Positions 34,980-45,900 of a DNA stretch of 64,000 nucleotides are shown piece by piece (position 1 is the first letter of the stretch; every line of letters begins with the position of its first letter). The translations under genes and the position numbers were made by a program. Origin of the DNA: an uncultured Carboxylicivirga sp. (GTDB lineage Bacteria; Bacteroidota; Bacteroidia; Bacteroidales; Marinilabiliaceae); NCBI GenBank assembly GCA_947491945.1, contig CANLLN010000021.1:1-64000 (forward strand). The letters are read 5' to 3'. A model generated the notes under the pieces. It ran no database searches. It worked only from the letters and a program-made list of their open reading frames with translations, and was not told the origin of the DNA.

Positions 34980-37964
34980 ATGCAGAACAAAGGAGCTATA
35001 AGACTTTTTGCCATTTTGTTGGTATTAGTCAGCTTATATCAATTGATGTTTACTTTCCAGACTCGCAGAGTGGAAAACGAGGCAAAGGAGATAGCAGGTG
35101 GCGACCCGGACAAAGAATTTGCCTACCTGGATTCAATTAAAAACGAAACCGTTTATAACTTTCTATGGGTAGCCCGCAAATATACCTACCAGGAGTGTAA
35201 AGAGCGTGAGATCAATTTCGGTCTTGACCTGAAAGGTGGTATGAACCTAATTCTTGAGGTGAAGGTGGCCGACGTTGTTAAAGCTCTTTCAAATTATAAT
35301 ACTGATGAGACTTTCCTGGAAGCTCTTAGACGTGCCGAGGAAGCAGAGAAAAATTCATCAGACGACTTCATCAAATTGTTTGGTAAGGCTTTTTCAGATA
35401 TCGACCCTGATGCCCAGCTTGCCACTATCTTTAATACCGTAGAGTTAAAGGAGCGCGTGAATTATAACTCAAGCAATGAGGAAGTGCTAAAGGTTATCCG
35501 CGAGGAGGCTAACAGCGCAATCGATAATGCTTTTAATATTCTTCGCTCACGTATCGACCGCTTCGGTGTTACGCAGCCCAATATTCAGCGTTTGGAGAAA
35601 GCCGGACGTGTTTTGGTGGAGTTACCCGGTGTAACAGATCCACAGCGTGTACGTAAGTTACTTCAGGGAACCGCTAGTCTTGAGTTCTGGGAGACTTACG
35701 AAAATTCTGAGTTGTTCGAGTCCTTTGTTCAGGCCGACAGCAAGGTGCGCGAGATGGAAGCTGCCAAAGCTCCCGCGCAGGAAGCAAGCGAAGCAACAGC
35801 GGCTGAAGAAACAACTGATGAAACAAGTCTTGTTGATCAGCTGGCGGCTGAAGCTACAGCTACTGATTCCTTAGAAGCTGCCAATGCCAAATCATTGTTT
35901 ACTTATTTGCAGCCTAACCATCCCCAGCAAGGTGGTCCGGTTGTAGGTGTAGCCTTGTCGCGTGATACAGCTGAGGTCAATTCTTATTTAGCCAATCCGG
36001 CAATTAAGAGTCTGTTTCCAAAGAATGCTCGTTTCTTCTGGACAGTTAAGCCCATTGAAAAAGATTACTTAGTGAGTCGTTTTGGTGATGATGTAAATGA
36101 GAAAGAAACAGCATTTCAACTGGTAGCCATTAAGGTAAGTACACATGATGGACGTCCGCCGCTGGAAGGTGATGTTATTACTTCAGCCCGTAGTCAAACC
36201 AATCAGCGTGGTCAGTTCGAAGTGAGCATGAGCATGAATGCCGAAGGTGCCAAAACATGGTCGCGCCTCACTGGTGCCAACGTAAATCGTAGTATTGCTG
36301 TGGTACTGGATGGTTTTGTATATAGTTTCCCAACGGTTAATCAGAAGATCGACGGAGGACAGAGTCAGATTACCGGTAACTTTACGCCGGAAGAATCACA
36401 GGATTTGGCCAATATTCTTAAGTCAGGTAAGCTACCGGCACCGGCTCGCATTGTGGAAGATACTGTAGTGGGTCCTTCACTGGGTCAGGAAGCTGTTGAC
36501 AGTGGTTTCACTTCGTTCATCTGGGCCTTTGTGGTAGTACTTATCTATATGTTATTGTACTATGGTGTTCGCGCAGGTTGGGTGGCCGACTTTGCTTTGG
36601 TGGCTAACATGTTCTTTATCCTGGGTGTATTGGCTTCCTTTGGAGCTGTATTGACACTGCCTGGTATTGCCGGTATTGTGTTGACGATTGGTATGTCGGT
36701 GGATGCTAACGTACTTATCTATGAGCGCATCAAAGAAGAATTGCGATCGGGTAAAGGCATACAGCTGGCCATTAAAGATGGTTACAATAACGCCTTCTCG
36801 GCAATTATCGATGCCAACGTTACTACTTTCCTTACCGGTTTGATCTTATTCTTGTTCGGTACAGGTCCTATTAAAGGTTTTGCCACTACCTTGATGATTG
36901 GTATTGCTACCTCATTCTTCTCAGCCATCTTTATTACCCGTTTGATTTTCGAACAGATGCTGAGCAAGAACAAAACTTTGGTATTCGATACTAAAATGAC
37001 GCGCAACCTATACAAGAACATGCATATCAAATTCCTCGAGAAGCGTAAGATGTTCTTTGTAATCTCTGCCGTGGCCGTTGTGGTTTCATTGGGATCTTTA
37101 TCAACTATGGGTCTAAAGCAGGGTATTGATTTCACCGGGGGTCGTACTTTCGTGGTGCGTTTCGATGATCAGGTGTCGTCTGTTGATGTACAGAATGCAC
37201 TGAGCGATGTATTCGAGAATGCTCACGTTGAGGCCAAGCAATTTGGTAACGAAGGAAATCAGGTGCGTATTGCTACCAACTATATGATTGAAGAAAACTC
37301 TGAAGAGATTGACAATGCAGTAGAAGAGAAATTGTATGCCGGTCTGAAGAACTTCATCAAGAGTGATGTGTCGCAGGATGATTTCCTAACGGATTACCGT
37401 ATGAGTTCGCAGAAAGTGGGACCCACCATTGCCAGCGATATCAAAAAGAATGCGGCTTACGCCATTGGTTTCAGTTTATTGGTGATTTTCCTTTATATCC
37501 TAATGCGTTTCCGCAACAAGGAGTTTGGATTTGGTGCAGTAGCTGCCCTTGTGCATGATGTTATTATTGTGTTGGGTATCTTTTCGCTTACCTATTCGTT
37601 TATGCCATTCTCTATGGAAATCGACCAGGCATTTATCGCGGCCATCCTTACTGTAATTGGTTATTCGATTAACGATACCGTAGTTGTATTTGACCGTATT
37701 CGTGAGTATCTGAAGCTATATCCTAAGCGTGATAAAGGTGAAGTGGTGGATGCGGCTCTTAACTCAACCGTTAGCCGTACAGTGAATACATCGATTACTA
37801 CTTTTGTAGTGCTGTTGGTTATCTTCCTGTTTGGAGGTGAGGTAATCCGCGGTTTCGTATTTGCCCTAATGGTAGGTGTGTTGGTTGGTACTTACTCATC
37901 GCTATTTATTGCAACACCGGTTGCCTTTAATATGATTGAGAAGAAAGGGAACAAGAAAAAATAA
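34980..37964 (+). CDS. secDF: Protein translocase subunit SecDF (fused)
   Basis: A 994-residue fusion of SecD (residues 1 to about 640) and SecF (about 680-990), the usual arrangement in Bacteroidota. It has 12 predicted transmembrane helices, the SecD DLKGGMNL and SecF IDFTGGRTF motifs, and the first periplasmic domain. A low-complexity Ala/Glu/Thr-rich insert occurs at about residues 260-305. SecDF uses the proton-motive force to pull secreted proteins across the membrane after SecYEG/SecA. It stands alone, with its own promoter and strong terminator. Confidence 0.95.
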   Translation: MQNKGAIRLFAILLVLVSLYQLMFTFQTRRVENEAKEIAGGDPDKEFAYLDSIKNETVYNFLWVARKYTYQECKEREINFGLDLKGGMNLILEVKVADVVKALSNYNTDETFLEALRRAEEAEKNSSDDFIKLFGKAFSDIDPDAQLATIFNTVELKERVNYNSSNEEVLKVIREEANSAIDNAFNILRSRIDRFGVTQPNIQRLEKAGRVLVELPGVTDPQRVRKLLQGTASLEFWETYENSELFESFVQADSKVREMEAAKAPAQEASEATAAEETTDETSLVDQLAAEATATDSLEAANAKSLFTYLQPNHPQQGGPVVGVALSRDTAEVNSYLANPAIKSLFPKNARFFWTVKPIEKDYLVSRFGDDVNEKETAFQLVAIKVSTHDGRPPLEGDVITSARSQTNQRGQFEVSMSMNAEGAKTWSRLTGANVNRSIAVVLDGFVYSFPTVNQKIDGGQSQITGNFTPEESQDLANILKSGKLPAPARIVEDTVVGPSLGQEAVDSGFTSFIWAFVVVLIYMLLYYGVRAGWVADFALVANMFFILGVLASFGAVLTLPGIAGIVLTIGMSVDANVLIYERIKEELRSGKGIQLAIKDGYNNAFSAIIDANVTTFLTGLILFLFGTGPIKGFATTLMIGIATSFFSAIFITRLIFEQMLSKNKTLVFDTKMTRNLYKNMHIKFLEKRKMFFVISAVAVVVSLGSLSTMGLKQGIDFTGGRTFVVRFDDQVSSVDVQNALSDVFENAHVEAKQFGNEGNQVRIATNYMIEENSEEIDNAVEEKLYAGLKNFIKSDVSQDDFLTDYRMSSQKVGPTIASDIKKNAAYAIGFSLLVIFLYILMRFRNKEFGFGAVAALVHDVIIVLGIFSLTYSFMPFSMEIDQAFIAAILTVIGYSINDTVVVFDRIREYLKLYPKRDKGEVVDAALNSTVSRTVNTSITTFVVLLVIFLFGGEVIRGFVFALMVGVLVGTYSSLFIATPVAFNMIEKKGNKKK

Positions 37965-37982
37965 AGCATTTTAGCTTCTTGT

Positions 37983-38020
37983 AAAGCCCCATGGTAACTG
38001 CCATGGGGCTTTCTTATTTA
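37983..38020 (+). terminator. Terminator of secDF
   Basis: AAAGCCCCATGG at 37983-37994 pairs perfectly with CCATGGGGCTTT at 38001-38012 around a 6-base loop, followed by a T-rich tail. Confidence 0.85.
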
Positions 38021-38038
38021 AAGCTGTTTCTATTTTAT

Positions 38039-38046
38039 TATCTTTG
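38039..38046 (+). promoter_or_regulatory. Putative tatA -7 element (TATCTTTG)
   Basis: TATCTTTG matches TAnnTTTG and lies 18 bases before the tatA ATG, just after the secDF terminator. Confidence 0.5.
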
Positions 38047-38064
38047 AACACGAAAATTTATGAT

Positions 38065-38433
38065 ATGGGTACATTGCTTTTTATTTCCGGCATTGAAACT
38101 GTAGTGATTGTGCTTGTGGTACTCTTGCTTTTTGGTGCCAAAAGTATTCCTGATGTGGCACGTATGTTGGGCAAAGGAATGAATGAATTCAGGCGTGCTT
38201 CTGAAGAGATTAAGCGCGAATTCAGGGAAAATACCAGTGGTATAACGGATGTGGTGGAGGAGACCAAGCAGGATCTGAATCGTGAGATTGAATCCCTGGA
38301 TAGGCCGGATGATAAAGCCATTGCTTCATCTGATCATCAAAAAACTGAAGATCAAGCTGACGATGAAGCAGACCGAGAAGTGCCACCTACATCTTCCAAT
38401 AAGCGTGTATCGCGCAATGATGCTGTTGATTAA
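38065..38433 (+). CDS. tatA: Twin-arginine translocase subunit TatA/TatE-type
   Basis: A 122-residue protein from the ATG at 38065; an upstream TTG would add seven residues before the true membrane segment. One transmembrane helix (about residues 5-22) is followed by the FGAKSIPDVARMLGKGMNEFRRA hinge and amphipathic helix, and an acidic C-terminal tail rich in Asp and Glu. The FG-hinge and -x-PD- element place it in TatA/B. No tatC or tatB is nearby. It is followed 17 bases later by a cation exchanger gene. Confidence 0.85.
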   Translation: MGTLLFISGIETVVIVLVVLLLFGAKSIPDVARMLGKGMNEFRRASEEIKREFRENTSGITDVVEETKQDLNREIESLDRPDDKAIASSDHQKTEDQADDEADREVPPTSSNKRVSRNDAVD

Positions 38434-38450
38434 TTAATACGAAAGTTTAT

Positions 38451-39383
38451 ATGTTACCTATTCTTTATTTATTGGCCGGTTTTGTGTTGTTGTTTGTTAG
38501 TGGAGACTGGTTGGTAAAGTCCAGTGTTCAGTTTGCCCGGCACTTTAAAGTGTCGACCCTGGTAATTGGTGTTACTGTTGTGGCTTTCGGCACTTCGGCT
38601 CCCGAGCTACTTGTAAGTTTAAATGCCGTTTTTGATGGAGCCGCCGATATATCAGTGGGCAATGTAGTGGGTTCTAATATTGCCAATATTGCTTTGGTGC
38701 TGGGGCTTGTATCGGTGGTATATCCGGTAAAGGTGAAGAAGAAAACCGTATGGTTCGACTGGCTGGTTATGATGTTGGCAACCATCGGCTTGATGTTAGG
38801 TAGTCGGGATGGACGCATCAGCGTAGGTGAAGGTATATTGTTCCTCATCGTGTTAGTTGTTTATGTTATTTGGGTAGTGTATGCCAGTCGCAAGCAGCAA
38901 AAGAAAGAGGAGGCCATTGAAGCACCCTCCTTGCCCTTGTGGCGTGCCGCTGTATTATTTCTAATGGCTGCTGCCGGTCTTTATTACGGTGCAGAGTGGT
39001 TAGTTCTTGGCGCTAAAGATATTGCGATTAATCTGGGAGTTAGCGAGCGCGTTATTGGTATTTCTGTGGTGGCTATTGGTACTAGTGTGCCCGAATTGGC
39101 CACCTCTCTGATAGCTGCCATCAAGAAGGAATCGGATATCTCCATTGGTAATATCGTGGGATCCAATATTTTTAATATTTGGGCTGTTTTGGGCATTACT
39201 GCCACACTTAAGCCCATTCAGGTGAGTACGTCAATCATGAATATCGATTATTGGTGGATGTTGGGCATCGCTGTTATTCTTTTGCTGGCCATTCTTCCGC
39301 TATCAAAAGGTATTATTACCCGTTGGAAGGGAGCCGTGCTGTTTGCCATTTATTTGCTCTATATTTATCTCTTATTTGTTTAG
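38451..39383 (+). CDS. Calcium/sodium antiporter (CaCA family, YrbG/CaxA-like)
   Basis: A 310-residue inner-membrane protein with about 10 transmembrane helices and the two inverted alpha-repeats: [11 protein letters not shown] through [16 protein letters not shown], and [11 protein letters not shown] through [16 protein letters not shown]. These carry the ion-binding Glu, Asn and Ser residues of Na+/Ca2+ exchangers. It probably extrudes Ca2+ using the Na+ gradient. It lies 17 bases after tatA and two before lolD. Confidence 0.9.
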   Translation: MLPILYLLAGFVLLFVSGDWLVKSSVQFARHFKVSTLVIGVTVVAFGTSAPELLVSLNAVFDGAADISVGNVVGSNIANIALVLGLVSVVYPVKVKKKTVWFDWLVMMLATIGLMLGSRDGRISVGEGILFLIVLVVYVIWVVYASRKQQKKEEAIEAPSLPLWRAAVLFLMAAAGLYYGAEWLVLGAKDIAINLGVSERVIGISVVAIGTSVPELATSLIAAIKKESDISIGNIVGSNIFNIWAVLGITATLKPIQVSTSIMNIDYWWMLGIAVILLLAILPLSKGIITRWKGAVLFAIYLLYIYLLFV

Positions 39384-39385
39384 TT

Positions 39386-40042
39386 ATGATTCAATGTCAG
39401 CAAATCAGAAAAAGTTATGGCGACCTGGAAGTATTAAAGGGCATTGATTTGTCCATTAAGGCCGGAGAGGTGGTATCCATTGTAGGTGCCAGCGGAGCCG
39501 GTAAAACTACTTTATTGCAAATACTGGGCACCCTCGATAAGCCCACGTCCGGAGAGGTGTTTCTCGATGGAATTAATCTCAATACCTTAAACGGAAAAAA
39601 GCTGTCTTCTTTTCGAAATACCCGCATTGGGTTTGTTTTTCAGTTTCATCAGTTGCTACCTGAGTTTACGGCTTTGGAGAATGCTATGCTACCGGCACTG
39701 ATTAAGGGGGGTAACAAGGCAGAGGCGGAGCAGGAGGCAAAGAAATTACTAAATTTTCTCAGTCTCGATCATCGGCTTGACCATAAGCCATCTGAACTGA
39801 GTGGTGGTGAAAAGCAGCGGGTAGCAGTGGCTCGGGCGCTAATCAATCGTCCTGCTGTTGTATTTGCCGATGAGCCCTCGGGTAATCTTGATTCGCACAG
39901 TCAGGAAGAATTACAGAGGTTATTTTTTGAGCTGCGTGAGGCTTTCAATCAAACCTTTGTTATTGTTACACACGACTATCATTTGGCCAAAATGTGCGAC
40001 CGTATGATTGAAATGAAAGACGGACTGATCCACGCATCATGA
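39386..40042 (+). CDS. lolD: Lipoprotein-releasing-type ABC ATPase LolD
   Basis: A 218-residue ABC ATPase from the ATG at 39386, two bases after the exchanger stop. Walker A is GASGAGKTT, the signature is [14 protein letters not shown] and Walker B is [12 protein letters not shown], all intact. Compare the ATPase at 31651-32334, where the signature is lost. LolD powers release of outer-membrane lipoproteins from the inner membrane with LolC/E, but no lolCE is adjacent. Its end overlaps the next gene by four bases (ATGA), so it is probably co-transcribed with it. Confidence 0.83.
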   Translation: MIQCQQIRKSYGDLEVLKGIDLSIKAGEVVSIVGASGAGKTTLLQILGTLDKPTSGEVFLDGINLNTLNGKKLSSFRNTRIGFVFQFHQLLPEFTALENAMLPALIKGGNKAEAEQEAKKLLNFLSLDHRLDHKPSELSGGEKQRVAVARALINRPAVVFADEPSGNLDSHSQEELQRLFFELREAFNQTFVIVTHDYHLAKMCDRMIEMKDGLIHAS

Positions 40043-40803
40043 CTTTAGATGAGATAAAAGATTTTCTTGACGAAAAGGTTGAAAAATATAACACCCCAGA
40101 TTTCATAACTGATGATCCTATCAGCATACCGCACCGTTTTTCGTTAAAAGAAGATATTGAAATTGCCGGATTTTTAGCTTCCACAATCGCGTGGGGTAAA
40201 CGTTCCATGATAATCAAAAGCGCGAATACAATAATGTCGATTATGGGAGATTCTCCATATGACTTTGTTATGGAGCATTCCGAAGATGACTTGGCAAAGA
40301 TAGAGGGTTCAATACATCGCACGTTTAATTCAATCGATCTCAGGTTTTTCGTTGCTTCACTACGGAATATATATGCCAATCACGGGGGATTAGAGGCTGT
40401 GTTTAGTAAATATGCCGCGCACGATTCATTGCTATACGCCATTCATAAATTCAAATCAGTATTCTTTGAAATCCCCCATGAACGTCGGACGATCAAACAC
40501 ATTGGGGATCCATTAGCCGGGTCGGCTGCAAAGAAAATCAATATGTTCCTTAGGTGGATGATAAGGGATGATAGTAGGGGTGTTGACTTTGGCATCTGGA
40601 AAGAAATCAGTCCGTCAATATTATCATGTCCCTTAGATGTGCACAGTGGCAATGTGGCACGTAAACTAGGTCTGTTAAAACGTAAGCAAAATGATGCCAA
40701 AGCGCTTGTTGAATTGGACGCCTGCTTGCGTAAGTTAGATGCTGCAGATCCCGTAAAATATGATTTTGCATTGTTCGGACTTGGCGTTTATGAAGGGTTT
40801 TAA
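40039..40803 (+). CDS. TIGR02757 family protein (DUF2400)
   Basis: A 254-residue protein of the DUF2400/TIGR02757 family. It shows the family's [14 protein letters not shown] segment, the [24 protein letters not shown] segment, and the [14 protein letters not shown] end with conserved aromatic residues. The helix-rich fold resembles HhH DNA-glycosylase-like proteins; its function is not established. It overlaps lolD by ATGA and is followed two bases later by trmN6. Confidence 0.85.
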   Translation: MTLDEIKDFLDEKVEKYNTPDFITDDPISIPHRFSLKEDIEIAGFLASTIAWGKRSMIIKSANTIMSIMGDSPYDFVMEHSEDDLAKIEGSIHRTFNSIDLRFFVASLRNIYANHGGLEAVFSKYAAHDSLLYAIHKFKSVFFEIPHERRTIKHIGDPLAGSAAKKINMFLRWMIRDDSRGVDFGIWKEISPSILSCPLDVHSGNVARKLGLLKRKQNDAKALVELDACLRKLDAADPVKYDFALFGLGVYEGF

Positions 40804-40805
40804 TC

Positions 40806-41525
40806 ATGGCTAATAACTATTTTCAATTTAAACAGTTTACCGTTCATCAGGATAAGGCAGCCATGAAGGTGGGTACAGATGGTGTGTTATTGGGTGCCTG
40901 GGTCAATGTTCTGCCATGCAGTACCATATTGGATGTGGGTACCGGAACCGGTCTGATTGCTTTAATGATGGCTCAGCGTAATGATAGTGCGCTCATCAGC
41001 GCTATTGATATTGATGCAAAGGCGGTAGAACAGGCTAATGATAATTGCCGGCAGTCGCCCTGGGGCGAGCGCATAAAAGTAGAGCATATTACCCTGCAAA
41101 GCATGGAAATCCCTTGTGATGGGGGCTTTGATCATATTGTGTGTAACCCTCCATTTTTTATTAATGCCTACAAGGCCAATGATGCATCCCGAAATATGGC
41201 CAGGCATACCGATCACTTGTCTTTCGATGATTTAATACAGCATGCACACCGGCTTACCAATGACCGAGGGCGCCTCAGTGTTGTGTTGCCTTATGCTTGT
41301 AAGGATGATTTTACAACCCGTGCGCACAATTATGGTTTTTCCCTCGCTCGGTTTTGTGCGGTGCGTCCCACTCCTGCCAAAGGTTATGTGCGCTGCCTTA
41401 TGGAATTCTCTAAGCAGCCTTTGCCTCATCAGGAGCGGACTGAATTGGTTATTGAGGATAAGGGGCGCCATGGTTATTCCGATGATTATATTGCGCTAAC
41501 CAAAGCCTTCTACCTGGCCATGTGA
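40806..41525 (+). CDS. trmN6: tRNA1(Val) (adenine37-N6)-methyltransferase
   Basis: A 239-residue class I SAM methyltransferase. The motifs are MKVGTDGVLLGAW, the SAM-binding DVGTGTGLIA and the catalytic VCNPPFF (NPPF). It matches TrmN6 (YfiC), which methylates A37 of tRNA-Val, in length and motif order. It starts two bases after the DUF2400 gene. A tRNA-Val lies about 40 kb away at the window start, which is likely coincidence. Confidence 0.9.
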   Translation: MANNYFQFKQFTVHQDKAAMKVGTDGVLLGAWVNVLPCSTILDVGTGTGLIALMMAQRNDSALISAIDIDAKAVEQANDNCRQSPWGERIKVEHITLQSMEIPCDGGFDHIVCNPPFFINAYKANDASRNMARHTDHLSFDDLIQHAHRLTNDRGRLSVVLPYACKDDFTTRAHNYGFSLARFCAVRPTPAKGYVRCLMEFSKQPLPHQERTELVIEDKGRHGYSDDYIALTKAFYLAM

Positions 41526-41658
41526 GACCCTCTTTTGCGCATAAGGCTAATTATTGATCCCCTGTTTACATATCGTCTTGATTGTGAAATGCCTTCATTG
41601 GCTATGGTGATTCATGATAATTCAATAATAATCACTATTTTAGTTCCGGAAAACGACC

Positions 41659-42237
41659 ATGATGTTACGAAAGAAATATAGCGATAATGAACTTTTGGAA
41701 GCGGTTTACTCACGCGATAGTAAACTGATTAAGTATATCATGCAACTGGTGTGGAGTCAGGTGCGCGAGCTTGTTACCTCCAATAGTGGCACCAATGATG
41801 ATGCCATGCAAATTGTTCAGGAAGCCTTTGTGGCCATTTACTCAAAAAAGGAAAAACCAGTGCTGGTCAGTACTTTTAGTACCTATTTCGTGTCCATCTG
41901 CAAAAACTTATGGTATCACGAGTTGCGCAGGCGTAAAGTACGGCCCGTCTATCAGACCTTGCACGATGAGATCCCTGATCTGGATAATGAGATAAAAGAA
42001 AAGGAATTGTTTGAACAACGTCGTCAATTGTATCTGAAGTATTATAAAAAGATACAGAAGGTATGTCAGGATGTATTGCGTCTGATGGCCATGGGTTTTA
42101 CCAACGAGCATATCACAACGGAGCTGGCTTTTAGTTCGGTGGCTTATACCAGGAATAGAAAATCGATGTGTAATAAAAAATTGTTGGAGATGATTAAGGC
42201 TGATCCGCAATATAACGCCTTGAAGTATGGACTATAA
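41659..42237 (+). CDS. RNA polymerase sigma-70 family (ECF-type) factor
   Basis: A 192-residue sigma factor. Region 2 runs through DDAMQIVQEAFVAIYSK and TYFVSICKNLWYHELRRRK. Region 4 is the helix-turn-helix near VCQDVLRLMAMGFTNEHITTELAFSS. It overlaps the following membrane TPR gene by 11 bases, a sigma/anti-sigma type coupling. The spacer between regions 2 and 4 is long and charged. A second ATG three bases downstream is equally possible. It lies in the cluster with the TPR-CHAT protein and GG-peptide exporter; targets are unknown. The 133-base gap before it shows no strong promoter match. Confidence 0.88.
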   Translation: MMLRKKYSDNELLEAVYSRDSKLIKYIMQLVWSQVRELVTSNSGTNDDAMQIVQEAFVAIYSKKEKPVLVSTFSTYFVSICKNLWYHELRRRKVRPVYQTLHDEIPDLDNEIKEKELFEQRRQLYLKYYKKIQKVCQDVLRLMAMGFTNEHITTELAFSSVAYTRNRKSMCNKKLLEMIKADPQYNALKYGL

Positions 42238-42964
42238 TAAAAAGATTCTATCCTTTTTTACCGGTGAGTTGGATGCAGCACATCGTGAGGAGTTAAAGCT
42301 TGAAATGGCGGATAATGCAAAACTTCAAGAGGACATGAAGCTTCAGCAGGAAGTGTTGTATGCCATTGCCAATCATCAGGACGACTATTCTGATTTCAAA
42401 AATCAATTGGCTGATTTGGGTAATGAGTTCATGGAAGAGCAAGAAGCTAAGTCACCATCTTTTAAAATTAACTATTGGCTGGCTGCTGCCTCGCTTATCG
42501 TAGTGCTGGGCTTGGGTAGTTACCTGGGGCTTTTGCGCGACTCATCATACAGTGGTGGCCAGGCTTTTAATGAGTACTACGAGGCCTATGGTACTGATAT
42601 GATGGTAAGGGGCAATACCTCAACGGGTGTTTTTACTAAAGCTTTTGAGCAGTATCGCTCTGGTGATATCGCCAATGCACTTGTGTCGTTTGATGATTTA
42701 AGGTTGGAGAATGAGGAATTGGCCGGATTCTTCAGCGGGCTGTGCTACATTGAGATGGGCGATATGGAAAAGGCTCGTCAGGAGTTACGGTCTACACTCG
42801 ACATCGCTATTTTTTACGAGGCACAAATACGATGGTATCTGGCACTTTGTTATTTGAAGCTGGAAGAATACGAAGAGGCTGAACTATTGTTAACTCAGAT
42901 TGTGGCTGATGGGCATACTTATTCTGTAGAAGCCAGGTCCATCCTTAGTAAGTTAAAGGTTTAA
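42227..42964 (+). CDS. Membrane TPR protein, putative anti-sigma factor
   Basis: A 245-residue protein with an N-terminal cytoplasmic helical part (about residues 1-80), one transmembrane helix at about 82-103, and a periplasmic TPR-like part (about 135-245; for example AFEQYRSGDIANALVSFDDLRLENEELA). It overlaps the sigma gene by 11 bases. The topology of cytoplasmic domain, single span and periplasmic sensor is that of anti-sigma factors, although no ZAS zinc motif is seen. Its stop is two bases from the stop of the convergent CHAT gene. Confidence 0.72.
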   Translation: MDYNKKILSFFTGELDAAHREELKLEMADNAKLQEDMKLQQEVLYAIANHQDDYSDFKNQLADLGNEFMEEQEAKSPSFKINYWLAAASLIVVLGLGSYLGLLRDSSYSGGQAFNEYYEAYGTDMMVRGNTSTGVFTKAFEQYRSGDIANALVSFDDLRLENEELAGFFSGLCYIEMGDMEKARQELRSTLDIAIFYEAQIRWYLALCYLKLEEYEEAELLLTQIVADGHTYSVEARSILSKLKV

Positions 42965-42966
42965 TC

Positions 42967-45900
42967 CTATCGTCTGCGGATATAATAAAACACTAGCATG
43001 CCGCTTAAAAGTGCTAATGCCAAAAGAGTAATTCGCTTGCCTTTTGGCATTTTTTGTTCGATGGCATTGGTATTGCCCGACAATACATAGCTGGCCCAGT
43101 AATAGGGATGTGAGCGTATGCCATCGGCAGCTGCCAGGTAATTGAGTTTGCTTTCGCGCATAGCGCTATTCTTATTTAATCCATCTTTTAGTTTTGCATA
43201 AAAATGCTTGATAAGATTAGCTCCGCTTTGATCGTTTACCGGCCACAATGTCATTACTTGCGCCTCAACACCAGCAAAAGTAAAGGCGCGTGCAAGGCTG
43301 AGCAGTCCTTCTCCTTTATGCTTATATCCGCTGCCTGAACTGCAGGAGCTAAGCACTGCCAGTGGTGATTTGATATTGTAGTTATAGAGCTCTCCGGCTT
43401 TAAAACCCCCACTTTGGCCCTTGTGCGATGAAAATATTAATTGTGAGTTAAATGGTTGAGCCTCGTTGTTAATAGAGTGCATGGCAAGATGCAATATGGC
43501 ATCGCTTTGCATAGAGGCGATAAAGCGTGGGCGAGTAGCTTCTTCGCCCTCGAAAGCGATGACTGAGAAGCTGGATTCAATAGCCGATAACTCTTTCTGA
43601 GCACCGGGCAGTGAGGGCAATAGGCTATCGAGCTGACGCATTGTTTCCAAATTGATATTTTGCGGGTTGGTATGGCCTGAATAATGCGGGGCAAAGGCAA
43701 TTACCTTTTGAAATATACGAGCTTGAGAGCTTACGTTATTTAACAAGGCAGTATTGTAGGAGTAGCTAATGGCCTGTTGTTTGATTAGCCAGGGGTAATC
43801 TTTAAAGTTGGGTTTTTTGTGCGAGTAATCTTTAGTTAGTAGTGCTTCAAAAGCCAGGTATGATAACTCGGAATGCGGTACAATGATCAGTTCCTTATCG
43901 TTAATAAGTGACTGTACATCCCCAAGCAGTCTTTTATAAAGCAGATGAGCAGCACCTGCAAATCGTTGCATTTTTTCGGAGGTTCCCTGACCTACAAATG
44001 GATTGGACAGTTCTTCTATTACGCGTTGGAAGGATTGCTTGAAGGCAGCATCCTTGGGTATGATAGCGCAATGAAAAGTATCGGTATTGATGGTAAAGCG
44101 GAATATTTCCGTTTCTGTTTCATAGTAATCAATAATGCACTGATTGGCTTGCAAGCGTTGTTGTGTTTCAGCAATACTTAAGTAGGGACGTTGTGCCTTT
44201 TCTTGTTCGTACAGCGGAAAATCTATTTTAATGAGCATATTGATGCTGTCAATATTGGACATGCAGCGGTCCATTTGTTTATTTAGCTGAGCCAAAAGGG
44301 TACTGTCGGAGGAATGCGTAAACAAGGCATCGTTATAGCGCATCAGGTAGCGGTCGTATTGTTCTTTGTTTTTGTTTAAGGCATTGATCATATCAATGGG
44401 GACACCTGAGTTAAGTTTATACTGCTTATCTGCTACACCCTGTAGCAGTGCATACGACTTTCCCTTTTGTATGAAGTTAAATGCCTGATGCAGATATTGC
44501 TGATCATTGGTGGCCTTATGCAACGCCATCGCAATGGAAGCGCTATTCCGCGTAAAATCATCATATAGCTTACCGGTCACAAGGCGGTCACGATCATAGT
44601 ATTGCTTGCTCCTTAAACGTTCAAGTCCGCGACCGGCCGCTTCAATATAGGTCATAGCTTCTTTCAGGTGCGTAAGTTCATTGCTTGCACGATACTGCCT
44701 GTTAAGACCATGCGCCAGCTCTATGTTTACCTTGCGGTAGAGCATGGCAAAACGACTATCCTGAATGGAGGAGGCAGGGTCTTGCAGATGGGGGTATTTA
44801 GTCAGCATCTCATCGATAACCTGTGTAAGTAAACGGTAACTTTGGTGGTACTTATCAAGTCGATTGAAGCAAAGGGCTTTTTCATACTTGTTGTCCCAAA
44901 ACAGATAGTGGGTGTAATTTTTATTTTCAGAAAGTATCTGCCCCACGTTATTTAGGTGAAAGAGGCATTGGTTGTATTGACCCAGTTCATAATAGGCAAG
45001 GGCTAGTATATTCTCAAAATTTTTACTCAGGGGGAGTTTAAGCTGGTGGTAATACACTTGCTGAGCCGAATCAATATAAGCATAGGCTGTTTCGTCCTCA
45101 TAAAGCTTGGCCAGGTACTCGGCCGTTGATAAATAAGCGTCAGCAAGGTTTCTAAGATTACCTTGCTTGCTCTCGGCCACTTCCTTAAGTAGGTAGTATT
45201 TCATTTTATCATACTGCTGTAAGTCAAAATAGGTAGTGGCCAGTAGCATATGGGCCGAGCTGCGCGTGGGTTTTGAATAGTTGTTTAAAGATGTGATGGA
45301 TAATGTGCGGGTAGCGTACAGAATGCAGTTTGTGTAATTATTCTGTCGTTTATAGTGGTTGGCCAGGGAGATTAAAAAATTAGCGTACTCCTCTTTGAAT
45401 TGCAGCTCATGGTTTTCGTAGAATTTGGTGAGTGCTATAATTTCATGCTTAGCTTTGTCCTGCAAGCCCATACGCAGCAGTAAATCAATGTAGTTCTGGT
45501 AGAGAGCATGATTGTAATTGTTGATGTGCTGATTGAAAGGCTGAATCAGAGCCTCCTGCAATACACGATAGGCCTTTTCATATTGACGGTATTTGCCGTA
45601 CAGGGTGGCCGTATAAACTTCTACCGACACATTGTAACTCTCGTAGTTTTGGTTGTTGAGTAAATTTTTTTTCTCCAGTTCGAATGATTTAGCAAGATAA
45701 TTAAGGCGCTGGGCATGCTGCTCCTCTTGTCCATAAATAATTGATAGGTTATGGTATATTTTGGCACGAACAGAGTCTACCAGGAAGCCATTGTTTGGAT
45801 GTATTAGCAATTGGTTCAGCAGCACTTTAGCCTGTTGGGTGCGGTTGCAGGTTAATGCCATTATGCCTTGATATAGTTTTATGTAGTCGGCTAATAAAGG

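Noticed and set aside
41659-42964. The same ECF promoter motif (TTCCAACC-N16-CGTCAT) upstream of the first sigma gene
   Set aside because: No copy found; only an isolated CGTC near 41573 without the upstream half-site.
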